Part shown: one piece after another, positions 27,471 to 35,951 of the stretch
Position numbering within the stretch: the first letter of the stretch is position 1
How the letters are laid out: each line of letters begins with the position of its first letter
Assembly: GCA_934153805.1 (NCBI GenBank)
Contig: CAKPFO010000008.1
Location: 1 to 44,612, forward strand
Reading direction: 5' to 3'
DNA: 44,612 bases
DNA from: an uncultured Clostridia bacterium
Lineage (GTDB): Bacteria > Bacillota > Clostridia > TANB77 > CAG-508
Made by a program: the position numbers and the translations under genes
The notes under the pieces: model-generated
Databases searched by the model: none
Told to the model about the DNA's origin: nothing
The model's input: only the letters and a program-made list of their open reading frames with translations

Positions 27471-27704
27471 TTACTTTTTTAGAACCTTTGGCTTATATGG
27501 TTTAATTTCATCTGTTAATTCTAAAATATAATCACAAGAAGTATCATAGAATTTAGCTAAAATTTTTAAGTAATTAACCGGTATAGTTCTTTTTCCCGTT
27601 TCATATAAACCATATTGTTGCCTAGTGATGTCTAGAAGATTTGCAATAACCGTTTGATTATAATCAGAATCTTCTCTAAGTTCTCTTAAACGTTTTAAAT
27701 ACAT
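27471..27704 (-). CDS. XRE-family helix-turn-helix transcriptional regulator
   Basis: 77 residues, little more than one HTH_3 domain: LKRLRELREDSDYNQTVIANLLDI forms helices 1-2 and TRQQYGLYETGKR the recognition helix. KPYKPKVLKK is a basic tail. RBS AAGAAGG lies before the ATG on the minus strand. It is divergent from the cohesin gene at 28092 and shares a 387-bp intergenic region with it. GCATTC-type inverted half-sites occur in that region, both in front of this gene and across the cohesin promoter. Autoregulation and control of the cohesin gene are therefore plausible but inferred. Confidence 0.85.
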   Translation of the reverse strand: MYLKRLRELREDSDYNQTVIANLLDITRQQYGLYETGKRTIPVNYLKILAKFYDTSCDYILELTDEIKPYKPKVLKK

Positions 27705-27768
27705 ATAATACCTTCTTTATAAATATTTTCTAAAATTTTATCATGAATAGAAAGGAATACATAAAATT

Positions 27769-27784
27769 GCATTCAAAATAATGC
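27769..27784. promoter_or_regulatory. GCATTC-type operator-like site upstream of the XRE gene
   Basis: GCATTCAAAATAATGC, an imperfect palindrome beginning like the two sites at 28030 and 28058. It lies 65 bp upstream of the XRE start. Confidence 0.4.
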
Positions 27785-27854
27785 TAATGATACTGAAAAA
27801 ATAATATTTATAAGAATAGTATTACAAAAAAATTATAATTTATAGCTGTAAAAC

Positions 27855-27985
27855 GAGTTTAATAATATATTTTTTTATACATTGTGTGTTGAGACCATAT
27901 ACTAGCATGTTGGCGTCAAAAATGCGATTACATGCATTCGTTTGGTAATATGCTTGGTATTTCAAAACAATTTAACTGTGACGAC
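27855..27985. repeat. Family B intergenic repeat, copy 1 (degenerate)
   Basis: It aligns with 43986-44125: AGTTTAATAATATAT on the left, then TTGTGTGTTGAGACCAT, TACTAGCATGTTGGCG, ACATGCATTCGTTT, and GGTATTTCAAAACAAT on the right. About 12 bases found in copy 2 after CCAT are absent here, and the outer arms no longer pair well. It sits between the XRE gene and the cohesin promoter. Most of the 387-bp gap is this repeat plus the operator/promoter sites. Confidence 0.7.
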
Positions 27986-28022
27986 AAAATATTACATTAT
28001 TGTTACAATTCATTAAACTATA

Positions 28023-28073
28023 TTGACATGCATTCAAATGAATGATATAAAATAATAGAATTCATACGAATGC
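28023..28073 (+). promoter_or_regulatory. Promoter of the cohesin gene with two operator-like palindromes
   Basis: -35 TTGACA (28023-28028), 17-bp spacer, -10 TATAAA (28046-28051). The spacer contains GCATTCAAATGAATGA (28030-28045), with CATTCA/TGAATG arms. A second site on the opposite strand, GCATTCGTATGAATTC (28073-28058), sits about 7-22 bases past the -10 hexamer. Both fit GCATTC-NN-ATGAAT. Placement between -35 and -10 and at the start point is typical for a repressor, most simply the adjacent XRE protein. Confidence 0.65.
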
Positions 28074-28091
28074 AAAAGAAGGAGGAAAAAG

Positions 28092-28784
28092 ATGAAGAGA
28101 AAAGTAGGTATAACAGTAGTATTAGCAACAATTTTAGCAATAATGTGTGCAGGTTATGTAACAGCACAAACACATACATTTAAGGCAGAGCTTAGTGCAT
28201 CAAGTACAAGCTTGAAACCAGGAGATGAGGCAATTCTTACATTAAAAGTATCAGACATAAATATGGGAGATGACGGAATAAATGCAGTAGAAGGAATAAT
28301 TAAATATGATACAAATGTATTTGAGAAAATAGTACAATCAAGTATTACATCAGAAAGTGGCTGGTCAACAACATATAATGGAGAAACAAGTAATAGCTTA
28401 AATGGAAAATTCTTAGCAGTAAACTTAAGTGCAGGAACAAAAGAAGATACAAAAATATTAACAGTAAAATTTAAGGTAAAACAAGATGTAGCAAAAACAA
28501 CAGAAACACAAATAGATTTTGCAGATGTAACATCAAATGATGGAGTAGACCTAGTAAATGTAGGAACCAAAAGTGTTAAGTTAAAAGTAACTGTACCAGA
28601 AGAACCAAAGAATGAGATTAAAAATGAGGTAAAAAATATAGAAGTAAAACCAACAGAAAATAAAGCTACAGGAACAATTCCTCAAACAGGAGTAACACCT
28701 GCAATGTTTATTACAATAAGTGTAATTGCAATTGTATGTGTATATATAGGAATTCGTTATAGAAGTATGAGAGATGTAAAATAG
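28092..28784 (+). CDS. Cell-wall-anchored cohesin protein (signal peptide, cohesin domain, IPQTG sorting signal)
   Basis: 230 residues with AAGGAGG upstream. Signal peptide about 1-26 (ending VTAQ). The cohesin-type domain spans about 28-172: FKAELSASSTSLKPGDEA, VSDINMGDDGINAVEGIIKYD, FEKIVQSS, LAVNLSAG, ILTVKFKVK, IDFADVTSNDG, the standard beta-sandwich order. A Lys/Glu/Asn spacer leads to IPQTG, a close variant of LPxTG, then a hydrophobic helix and a basic tail (RYRSMRDVK), so sortase anchoring is expected. It is the only clear cohesin in the window and could bind the dockerins encoded at 7267, 15072 and 29257. The promoter carries probable operators. Anchor and fold are well supported; the partners are inferred. 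Confidence 0.87.
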   Translation: MKRKVGITVVLATILAIMCAGYVTAQTHTFKAELSASSTSLKPGDEAILTLKVSDINMGDDGINAVEGIIKYDTNVFEKIVQSSITSESGWSTTYNGETSNSLNGKFLAVNLSAGTKEDTKILTVKFKVKQDVAKTTETQIDFADVTSNDGVDLVNVGTKSVKLKVTVPEEPKNEIKNEVKNIEVKPTENKATGTIPQTGVTPAMFITISVIAIVCVYIGIRYRSMRDVK

Positions 28785-28814
28785 GAGTATGTTTTTTATT
28801 TTTAGACGGTGTGG

Positions 28815-28984
28815 GAAAATTGTTTATTTTTTAATAAATTAAGCCTTCCCCACTTAAGTCTATGTAAATGCTGTCGCATTAACATAGACTAAAGCGGTCC
28901 CCACTAGTCTTAATTTATTAAAAAACAAACAATTTTCTTAAATCGCATAAAATTTTATGAATAAAATTTTATGTTTGGGAATGA
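28815..28984. repeat. Family A structured intergenic element, copy 2
   Basis: Outer arms 28815-28843 and 28909-28937 (29 bp, one mismatch). The inner stem and internal loops are nearly identical to copy 1 (CCACTTAAGTCTATGTAA, AAGCGGTCCCCAC). The 3' hairpin has arms 28946-28958 and 28961-28973 (13 perfect pairs), then GGGAATGA. Relative to 19685-19857 the outer and 3' helices carry compensatory changes. Located between the cohesin gene and the giant dockerin gene. Confidence 0.8.
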
Positions 28985-29029
28985 ATGTGGATAAGGTAAT
29001 ATATAAGTAAAAAACAAGGGAAAAACAGA

Positions 29030-29215
29030 ATAAAGTAAAAAAATGACGAAGAATAGTAAAATAGAAAGATGAAAAATGATAAGGAATAGCAAAATAAAAA
29101 ATAGGAAGATGAAAAATGATAGTGAATAACAAAATGAAAAAATAGAATGATAAAAGATGACAAAGACTAGTAGGATGAAAAATACAAAGAAATAGAAAAA
29201 ATAGCAAGATATAAA
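29030..29215. repeat. Degenerate purine-rich tandem repeat
   Basis: About three to four imperfect units of roughly 40-45 bp built on GATGAAAAATGATAAGGAAT and AGCAAAATA, almost free of C. It occupies the rest of the gap before the giant gene. Long minus-strand open frames here code only for runs of Phe/Ile/Leu/Ser and are artefacts of the purine bias. Confidence 0.55.
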
Positions 29216-29256
29216 CAAATAAAAACATTGTTAAGAAGAAAGTGAAGGAAATGTTT

Positions 29257-32200
29257 ATGAAAGAAAAGTTACTGGATAAGATGAATTTAAAAGAAATGGG
29301 TAAGGCAATATCAATTTTAGTTGTAATGTTATTAGTGACAATAATTAGTAATATTCGGAAGTGTACAAGCTGCGGTAGAGCTATCAAGTACATTTTATAC
29401 AGTAAATAATACTACAAAGATAGTTAGCCGAATAGAACCAGAGACTGAAGTTACAACATTAAAATCAAAAATGAACTATGATGCTAAAGATATAAAAGTA
29501 TATAAAGATGAAGCAAAGACTGAAGAGGTAACGACAGGCTTTATAGGTAGTAACATGATAATAACAGCAGGAGGAATAGACTATAGAGCAAGTGTAGTAG
29601 GAGATTTTGATGGAGATGGAAAGGCAACACAAGTAGAGCTAACAAACATAATAAGACATATAGTAGGTTTAACAGGAGCAGAACTTACAGGAGTAAGATA
29701 TGAGTCAGGAGATATAACAGGAGACGGCTTAGTAGACCAAAGAGATTTAACAAAGCTAATAAGATATATAACAACAGGAGAGTTAGATTTAGGAAAGAAA
29801 GATGAAAATCCACCAGTAATATCATTAACAACAAAAGATGTAGAGCAATATAGTGCCAAAGTAGTAGCAACAGCAATAGATAAAGAAAGTGGAATGGGAG
29901 ATAATCCAACATTTACATTCTATATTAAGAAAAAAGGAGAACCAGATTCAAGCTATGTTCAAAAATATAGTGGAACAAATAATGAATTAACATTAGATGG
30001 ATTAACACCAAATACAGAATATGAAATAAAAGTAGAAACACAAGATGTAGCAGGAAATAAGGGAGAAAAGACAATAACATTTACAACAAAGAAGGTAGAA
30101 GGAAAACTTGTATTTAGTAATGAAACATGGTCAAGCGGAACAGCAACAGTAATAATAAGTACAGATACAAATTATCAAATAGAGTATCAAATAAACGCAA
30201 CAACTGGAACATGGATAAAAGGACCAACAGGGCTTGCAGGAGGAACACAAGTTACAATAAATAGTTTAAATCATAATGATGTAATATATGCAAGATTAAC
30301 AGACGGAACAACACCATCAGATACACAAAATAAAACAGTAGAAGATGATAAAGAACCAGAGCTAACGTTAAATTTAACTGGAACAACATCAAGTATAGAT
30401 ATAACAGTAGCAGGTGTAGATAATGAAACAGGAATAGATAGCACGGAGCAATATGTATACTATATAAAAGAAAGTAGTAGCAGTACATATACAGAATTAA
30501 CAAGAACAACAAATACACATTATACAGCAACAGGGCTAAAAGCAGATACAAACTATATGATAAAAGTAGAAATAAAAGATAAAGCAGGAAATGTAGGAAC
30601 AAAAGAACAAAGTATAACAACAAAAAATGTACCAGATGCAGCAAATCCAGGAAGTATAATATTTAGTAAAATAGTATGGAATAGTGGAGAAGCTGAGGTA
30701 ACAATAAGCACAAATACAGAGTATCAAATAGAATACCAAGTAAATGGAACAAGTGGAACATGGACAAAAGGACCAATAGGAGCTACAGGAGGAACACAAA
30801 TACCAGTAGGAAACTTAAATCATAACGATAAAATATATGCACGTTTAACAGATGGGACAAATGCTGGACAATATGCGGTATTAACAATAATAGATGCTAT
30901 AAAACCAGAAGTAACACTAACACTTACAGATGACGGAGTAGACAAAATAACAGCAACAGCAGTAGCAACAGATAACGAAAGTGGAATAGATACAGCAGTA
31001 ACATATATATTCTATATAAAAGAAACAGGAGCAGATGATAGCACATATGTGCACAAACAAAGTAGTACATCAAAAACATGTGATTTTCCAGGATTAACAG
31101 TTGGAGTAGACTATACTGTAAAAGTAGAAGTAGCAGACAAAGCTGGAAATGTAGGAATGAAAGAAGAAAGTAGAGATATACCAGACAATATAGCCCCAAC
31201 CGTAGGAGTTACAATAACGGGTACAACAACAAATACGTTAACAGCAAAAGCAACAGCAACAGATGCAGGAGGCTTACCAAGTCCAACAATATATGTATTT
31301 TATATAAAGAAAACAGGAGAACCAGATACAAGTTATGTGCAAAAACAAAATACATCAAGTGATACATGTACATTTACAGGATTAGACCAAAATACAGAAT
31401 ATACAATAAAAGTAGAAGTTGCAGATGCAGCAGGAAATGTAGGAACAAAAGAAGCAAGTGGACTAACAGGAACAATCCCAAGTGGAACTACAGCAGGAGC
31501 AATAACATTTACAAATATATCATGGACAAGTGGAAAAGCAACTGTAACAATAAAAACAAATACAAACTACCAAATAGAGTATCAAATAAATGGAACCACA
31601 GGAAGTTGGACAAAAGGACCAGCAGGAGCTACAGGTGGAACACAAGCCGTCGTAAATAACTTAAATCATAATGATATAATTTATGCAAGATTAACAGATG
31701 GAACAAACTCATCAAGCCCAGCAACATGTACTATATTAGATAGTATAAAACCACAAATAACGTTAAGTTTAACATCAAAAATAAGTGAAATAACAGCAAC
31801 AGCAAATGCTATAGATAATGAAACAGGAATAGATACAGCTGCAACATACATATTTAGTATAAAAGAAGCGAGCCAGCCAGATGCAAGCTATGTACAAAAA
31901 CAAGCTACAACAAGTAAAACATGTACAATAACAGGATTAAAACAAAATACAACATATGTAGTAAAAGTAGAGGTACACGATAGAGCAGGAAATATAGGAA
32001 TAGCAAGTCAAAGTACCTTAACAGCAACAATGCCAAGCGGAACATCAGCAGGAGCAATAACATTTAGTAGTGTAACATGGAGTAGTGGAAAAGCAAGCGT
32101 TACAATAAGCACAAACACAGAATATCAAATAGAATACCAAGTAAATGGGGTAGCAGGAACATGGACAAAAGGACCAGCAGGACAAACAGGTGGAACACAA

Positions 32201-34576
32201 GTAATCGCAAATAACTTAAATCATAATGATATAGTTTATGCAAGATTAACAGATGGAACAAATGCCGGAAAGTATGCAACATTAACAATAACAGATACAA
32301 TTGCACCACAAAATTTTACAATAAATGTAACAGACATAACATATGAAGGATTTAAAATAACAGGAAGCACAGTAGATAATGAGAGCGGTCTAAAAGATTA
32401 TACATTTGTTGTAGCAAAGAAAAATAGTGGAAAAACAGTAAGTGTATCGAGCATAGAAAATACAAAGATAACTCAGAACATAACAAAAGAAAATATAAAT
32501 AGCGAAAGGGGAACACAAGCAAATGAAAATACAGGAGAACAAAGCTATAACATTAATCGCGTTGGTAATTACGGTTATAGTGATAGTAATATTAGCAACC
32601 GTAACAATGTCACTAATGCTACGGAAGTGACCGGACTTTTTAGTAAAACTAGAGAGGCAAGAGAAAAATATAATATGGCAAAAGCAAAGGAAGAATTGCA
32701 ATTAGAGATAGCAGATATACAATTAGAAGTAATGCAAACAGAAAGTAGAGAAGCAACACTAAATGATATGTATGCAATGTTAAGAGAAGACAGATGGAGT
32801 ACAGAATTATATTACGACCCAATTGCATCAGAATTAGGTATTATAACAAAACCTACATATGCAAAAGTAAGCAAAACAAATACACCATATATATTTACAG
32901 TAGATGAAAAACTTGTGATAAGAGATGTAGAATTAGGAAAAGTAGAAGTAAAGTTAATAAAATTTGGAGAAGAAATATGGAACGAAGGAAAAGCGGAAAT
33001 AGATTTAAGTACAAAAGCAGATGGAACAATAGAATATAAAGTAGGAGAAAGAGAAACAGAATACAAAGAAGGTACAAAAGTTCAAGGGTTGCTAAATGGA
33101 GACACAATATATGCGAGAATAAATAAAGATGGGCAATGTTCAGAAGAAGAAAAATATACGATAGCAGATAAAGAAAAACCAGAAGAATTTACAATAGCTA
33201 CATCAAATATAACAACAACAGGATTGAATATAGCCGGAAGTACTGTGGATAAGCAATCAGGACTTTTCAATTATACATATATAGCACTAAAGGCAGAAAA
33301 AGAAACAACAGTGGTAAATTATACAACAACAAATACAAGTTATGATGTAACAGGACTTGAAATGGGAACAGAATATGTAGTGTATATGCTAGCAACAGAT
33401 AATGCGGGAAATGTAAGAAAATCAAGCGAAGAAACGATAACAACCAAGATAGATGAAGATAGTATCTATAACAATATAACTATAAAATTGAGTAACGAAA
33501 GTTGGACAAAAGATGATATAAGTGTAGAAGTAGATTGGGGAATATCAGATGGTTCAAATATAGTAAAAGAAATAAGCCTAGATGGAGGAAGTACATATAA
33601 AAAATATATAGGAAGTGAAACATTAGGATATAATACAACAGTAAAGGCAAAACTAACAATTAGTGGTAAAGAAATAATAAAAGATAAACCAGTAACTAAT
33701 ATAGATAAATTACAACCAAACACATTTAATGTAACAGTTACAGATTACACATCATCAACTGCAATGAGCATAAATGCAAATACAACAGATAAAGAAGCAA
33801 CTAATCAATATGCAATATCAGGAATAAAAGGATATAAATATTATATATATCAAGGAGAAACATTAATAAGTTCAAGTGATATAATAAAAAGTTCATATGC
33901 AGTTAGCAATTTGGTAGCAGGTCAAACGTATAAAATATATGCCATAGCATATGACAATGCAGATAATAGTATAAAATCGGAAGAGATGGAATACAAAAAA
34001 TTGTATGTTTGGAAAGTTTATCAAACAAATGCAGAAGTAATTGATTATGAAATTGAGTTGGAACCGTTTGAGAGAAATTTTTATAACGGGTATATTAGAG
34101 GATATACTTTACCATACAATATTAATGATAATGTGGAGACTATAAAAAATATAGCAAAGGCAAATTTGATAGCAAGAAGCGAGAAAGATAGATATTTTAG
34201 TATAGATGAAAGTAAATGGAAAACAATAGCAGTATCACATTCAACGTCTTCATCATATGATAACAAAGTACAAGACCTAATAAGGTGCTATAATACTGTT
34301 AAGAATAAAATAATTGTAGGAAAATGTAATGATGGTATTTTTGATAGTAAAGTTGATGGCAATACATATAATCCAAAAACCACAAATGAAGTATATTATT
34401 TTAATGGATATGATACTACAAGTTTTTTATTGAAGGGATATCATATTAAACAAACAAATAGAAAAATAAAATATACAAAACAAGAACAATGGCAAATTGG
34501 ATATATGAAAAGCGAAAATATAGATACTTATCCAGAAGATGGAGAACAAGGAGGATACTGGTATGAAAAGGTTTAA
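29257..34576 (+). CDS. Giant secreted X-module/dockerin/FN3 protein; broken signal peptide near 29353 and apparent fusion with a prepilin-like gene
   Basis: The true start is probably ATG 29257 (GAAGGAA upstream): MKEKLLDKMN and a hydrophobic signal. One extra base near 29353 ends that frame; the next frame reads FGSVQAAVELS (signal cleavage region) and continues without ATG until 29471, from which 1701 codons are open. Residues quoted from 29471: X-module up to about 43; N-terminal dockerin (about 45-105) with GDFDGDGKATQVEL and GDITGDGLVDQRDL; then alternating FN3-like domains, including four close copies of a unit with YQIEYQ and KGPxGxxGGTQ (about 235-925). At about 995-1055 the FN3 pattern is interrupted by a segment whose DNA encodes a prepilin leader in another frame (see 32523). 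Pilin-stalk-like helices (EAREKYNMAKAKEEL), further FN3 domains and a unique tail (about 1510-1701) follow. Catalytic motifs are not seen, so it is an adhesin or structural candidate. Confidence 0.8.
32523..32630 (+). pseudogene. Out-of-frame prepilin leader inside the giant FN3 gene
   Basis: In the frame offset from the giant ORF, ATG 32523 is preceded by AAAGGGG (32505-32511). It encodes 35 residues: MKIQENKA, then ITLIALVITVIVIVILATV, a textbook type IV prepilin N-terminus like the gene at 20162, ending at TGA 32628. The stalk that should follow such a leader (TGLFSKTREAREKYNMAKA) is found directly downstream, in the giant ORF frame. The simplest reading is a separate pilin-like gene starting at 32523, now frameshifted and fused to the preceding dockerin/FN3 gene. 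Confidence 0.65.
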
Positions 34577-34587
34577 TGCTAAATGCT

Positions 34588-34637
34588 AAAAGGGACGCCC
34601 CTTTTTCGAAAAAAATTGCTAAAAAGGACACTCCTAT
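34588..34637 (+). repeat. Solo copy of the RAYT inverted repeat (REP-like)
   Basis: Aligns with 23867-23912 over about 46 bases with few differences (AGGGACGCCCCTTTTTCG and GGACACTCCT intact; the A/T middle varies). It lies 12 bp after the giant gene's stop with no transposase nearby. About 40 bp further on, CCCGTCCCC at 34672-34680 resembles the GGGGACGGG box of the palindrome at 43886. Confidence 0.75.
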
Positions 34638-34801
34638 AGATAGGATATAATTAAAAATCAGTGTTTGTGTGCCCGTCCCCTAGTTCATCTAAAATCTGGA
34701 ACACGAGTACAAAAAGTTGACGGAGTATGGAGAATAAAGTAAAAAACATAAAAAATATGTCGATATTTTCTAAAATAAATATTATACATTATGTTTACAA
34801 T

Positions 34802-34853
34802 AAGCACAAAATGTGATATAAATAGCATAATCTATTTAGCACATTTTGTGCTT
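34802..34853. other. Nested perfect hairpin in the gap before the CAP-domain gene
   Basis: 14-bp perfect arms 34802-34815 and 34840-34853, with a further AAATAG/CTATTT pair inside. The 456-bp gap 34577-35032 otherwise contains the solo REP, a short frame 34680-34742 ending GTRVQKVDGVWRIK (possible decayed SH3-like coding end, not supported enough to call), and the leader at 34957. Confidence 0.5.
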
Positions 34854-34956
34854 GCATTAATTTAAGCTTTAAGTAGTTTAAATTAAAAAGAAATATTAAT
34901 TTCTAAAAGATTGAATCAAATTATTCGAATAAGATTAATTCTTAAAAAATAGTTAT

Positions 34957-35032
34957 AAAAAATCCTCTAAAACCTGAATATAGGACATTCTAAGGGTATA
35001 GAATTTACTATAAAGGTAAGGGGGATTTTTTT
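34957..35032 (+). promoter_or_regulatory. Leader that could pair with the ribosome binding site of the CAP gene
   Basis: AAAAAATCC (34957-34965) is complementary to GGATTTTTT (35023-35031), which takes in the end of the GGGGGA Shine-Dalgarno and runs up to the ATG at 35033. Closing this helix would hide the site. The 57-base loop contains small internal complementarities. It does not match a riboswitch class that I can recognise. Confidence 0.4.
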
Positions 35033-35809
35033 ATGAGGGTTATAAAAATAAAAAAAGCAACAATAATCAAACTGTGTGCTTTGGCAATATTTGCAATTTC
35101 TGTATCAATGCTTACAACATCTATGGGAATGCAACATTATTACAAAGTTGATTTTTCGACAGGAATAGTTACAGCAAGTAAACTTAATGTAAGAAGTGGA
35201 CCAGGAACTAAATACAGTATTGTTGCTACAGTAAATAAAAATGAATATATTCGTGTGTTTGCAGGAGTGGGAGACTGGTATATTGTTCAAGTTGAAGGGG
35301 ACTACGTAGGAGCAGTAAGTAAACAGTATGTAAAAGCGGTAGGTTCAAGTTCTAGCGGAGGAAACTCTACCTCAGGAGGAAGTTCTTCTGGCTCTTCATC
35401 AGGTAGCAATACAAGCACATCAGGGCTATCTTCAGATGAGTTAGAGGTATTTAACTTAATTAATACGCAAAGAACTAATAATGGACTTAAAGCACTAAAA
35501 ATAGATTCAGAGGTGCAAACTGTTGCTAGAGTAAAAGCAAAAGATATGGTAGATAATAATTATTTTTCACACACATCTCCTACATATGGTTCGCCTTTTA
35601 ATATGTTAAACAGTTTTAAAGTATCATATAATACTGCAGGCGAAAATATAGCAGGAAATTCTAGTAATAGTGCAGCCGTTACTGCGTGGATGAATTCATC
35701 TGGTCACAAAGCTAATATATTAAATAGTAGTTTTAATTATACTGGAATTGGTGTGGTAAAAGGCTCTAAATATGGCAAAATCTATGTGCAAATGTTTATT
35801 GGAAAATAA
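35033..35809 (+). CDS. Secreted SH3b plus CAP/SCP (YkwD-like) domain protein
   Basis: 258 residues. Signal or signal-anchor about 11-33. Bacterial SH3 domain about 42-103 (KLNVRSGPGTKYSIVATVNK), a Ser/Gly/Thr linker about 104-136, and a CAP domain about 137-257. CAP signatures are LINTQRTNNGLKAL, DNNYFSHTSPTYGSPF with the conserved His, TAGENIAGN with the Glu, AVTAWMNSSGHKANIL with the second His, and YTGIGVV. YkwD-type CAP proteins are exported and often linked to spores or the cell wall; enzymatic activity is unproven in most. The SH3b should bind peptidoglycan. GGGGGA precedes the ATG and may be sequestered by the leader at 34957. Nothing is damaged. Confidence 0.9.
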   Translation: MRVIKIKKATIIKLCALAIFAISVSMLTTSMGMQHYYKVDFSTGIVTASKLNVRSGPGTKYSIVATVNKNEYIRVFAGVGDWYIVQVEGDYVGAVSKQYVKAVGSSSSGGNSTSGGSSSGSSSGSNTSTSGLSSDELEVFNLINTQRTNNGLKALKIDSEVQTVARVKAKDMVDNNYFSHTSPTYGSPFNMLNSFKVSYNTAGENIAGNSSNSAAVTAWMNSSGHKANILNSSFNYTGIGVVKGSKYGKIYVQMFIGK

Positions 35810-35951
35810 AATTTAATTATTTCATAGGTTAAATAAAAGTTTAGATTAAAGCATAACACACAAAAGTAATATAAATGTAAACAAATTGTAACAAAAAAAT
35901 ACAAAAAATAATATATAATATACATATATGATAAAATTTTAGGAGAAACAA

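Noticed and set aside
28938..29393. Long minus-strand open frames over the intergenic repeat
   Set aside because: They encode only runs of Phe, Leu, Ile, Ser and Tyr, have no ribosome binding site, and are explained by the purine-rich plus strand and the palindrome.
29800..32330. CRISPR-like or satellite repeat array
   Set aside because: The repeated DNA is coding and corresponds to FN3-type protein domains of about 80-100 residues.
29581..33270. Many minus-strand and alternate-frame ORFs within the giant FN3 gene
   Set aside because: They are shadows of A-rich repetitive codons. Only the alternate frame at 32523 encodes a recognisable motif with a ribosome binding site.
34680..34742. Fragment encoding SGTRVQKVDGVWRIK
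   Set aside because: It looks like the end of a decayed coding region, but is too short and lacks a start, so no gene is called.
34957..35032. Cyclic dinucleotide, preQ1 or SAM riboswitch before the CAP gene
   Set aside because: I could not match conserved core bases of any of these classes; only simple complementarity to the ribosome binding site is visible.
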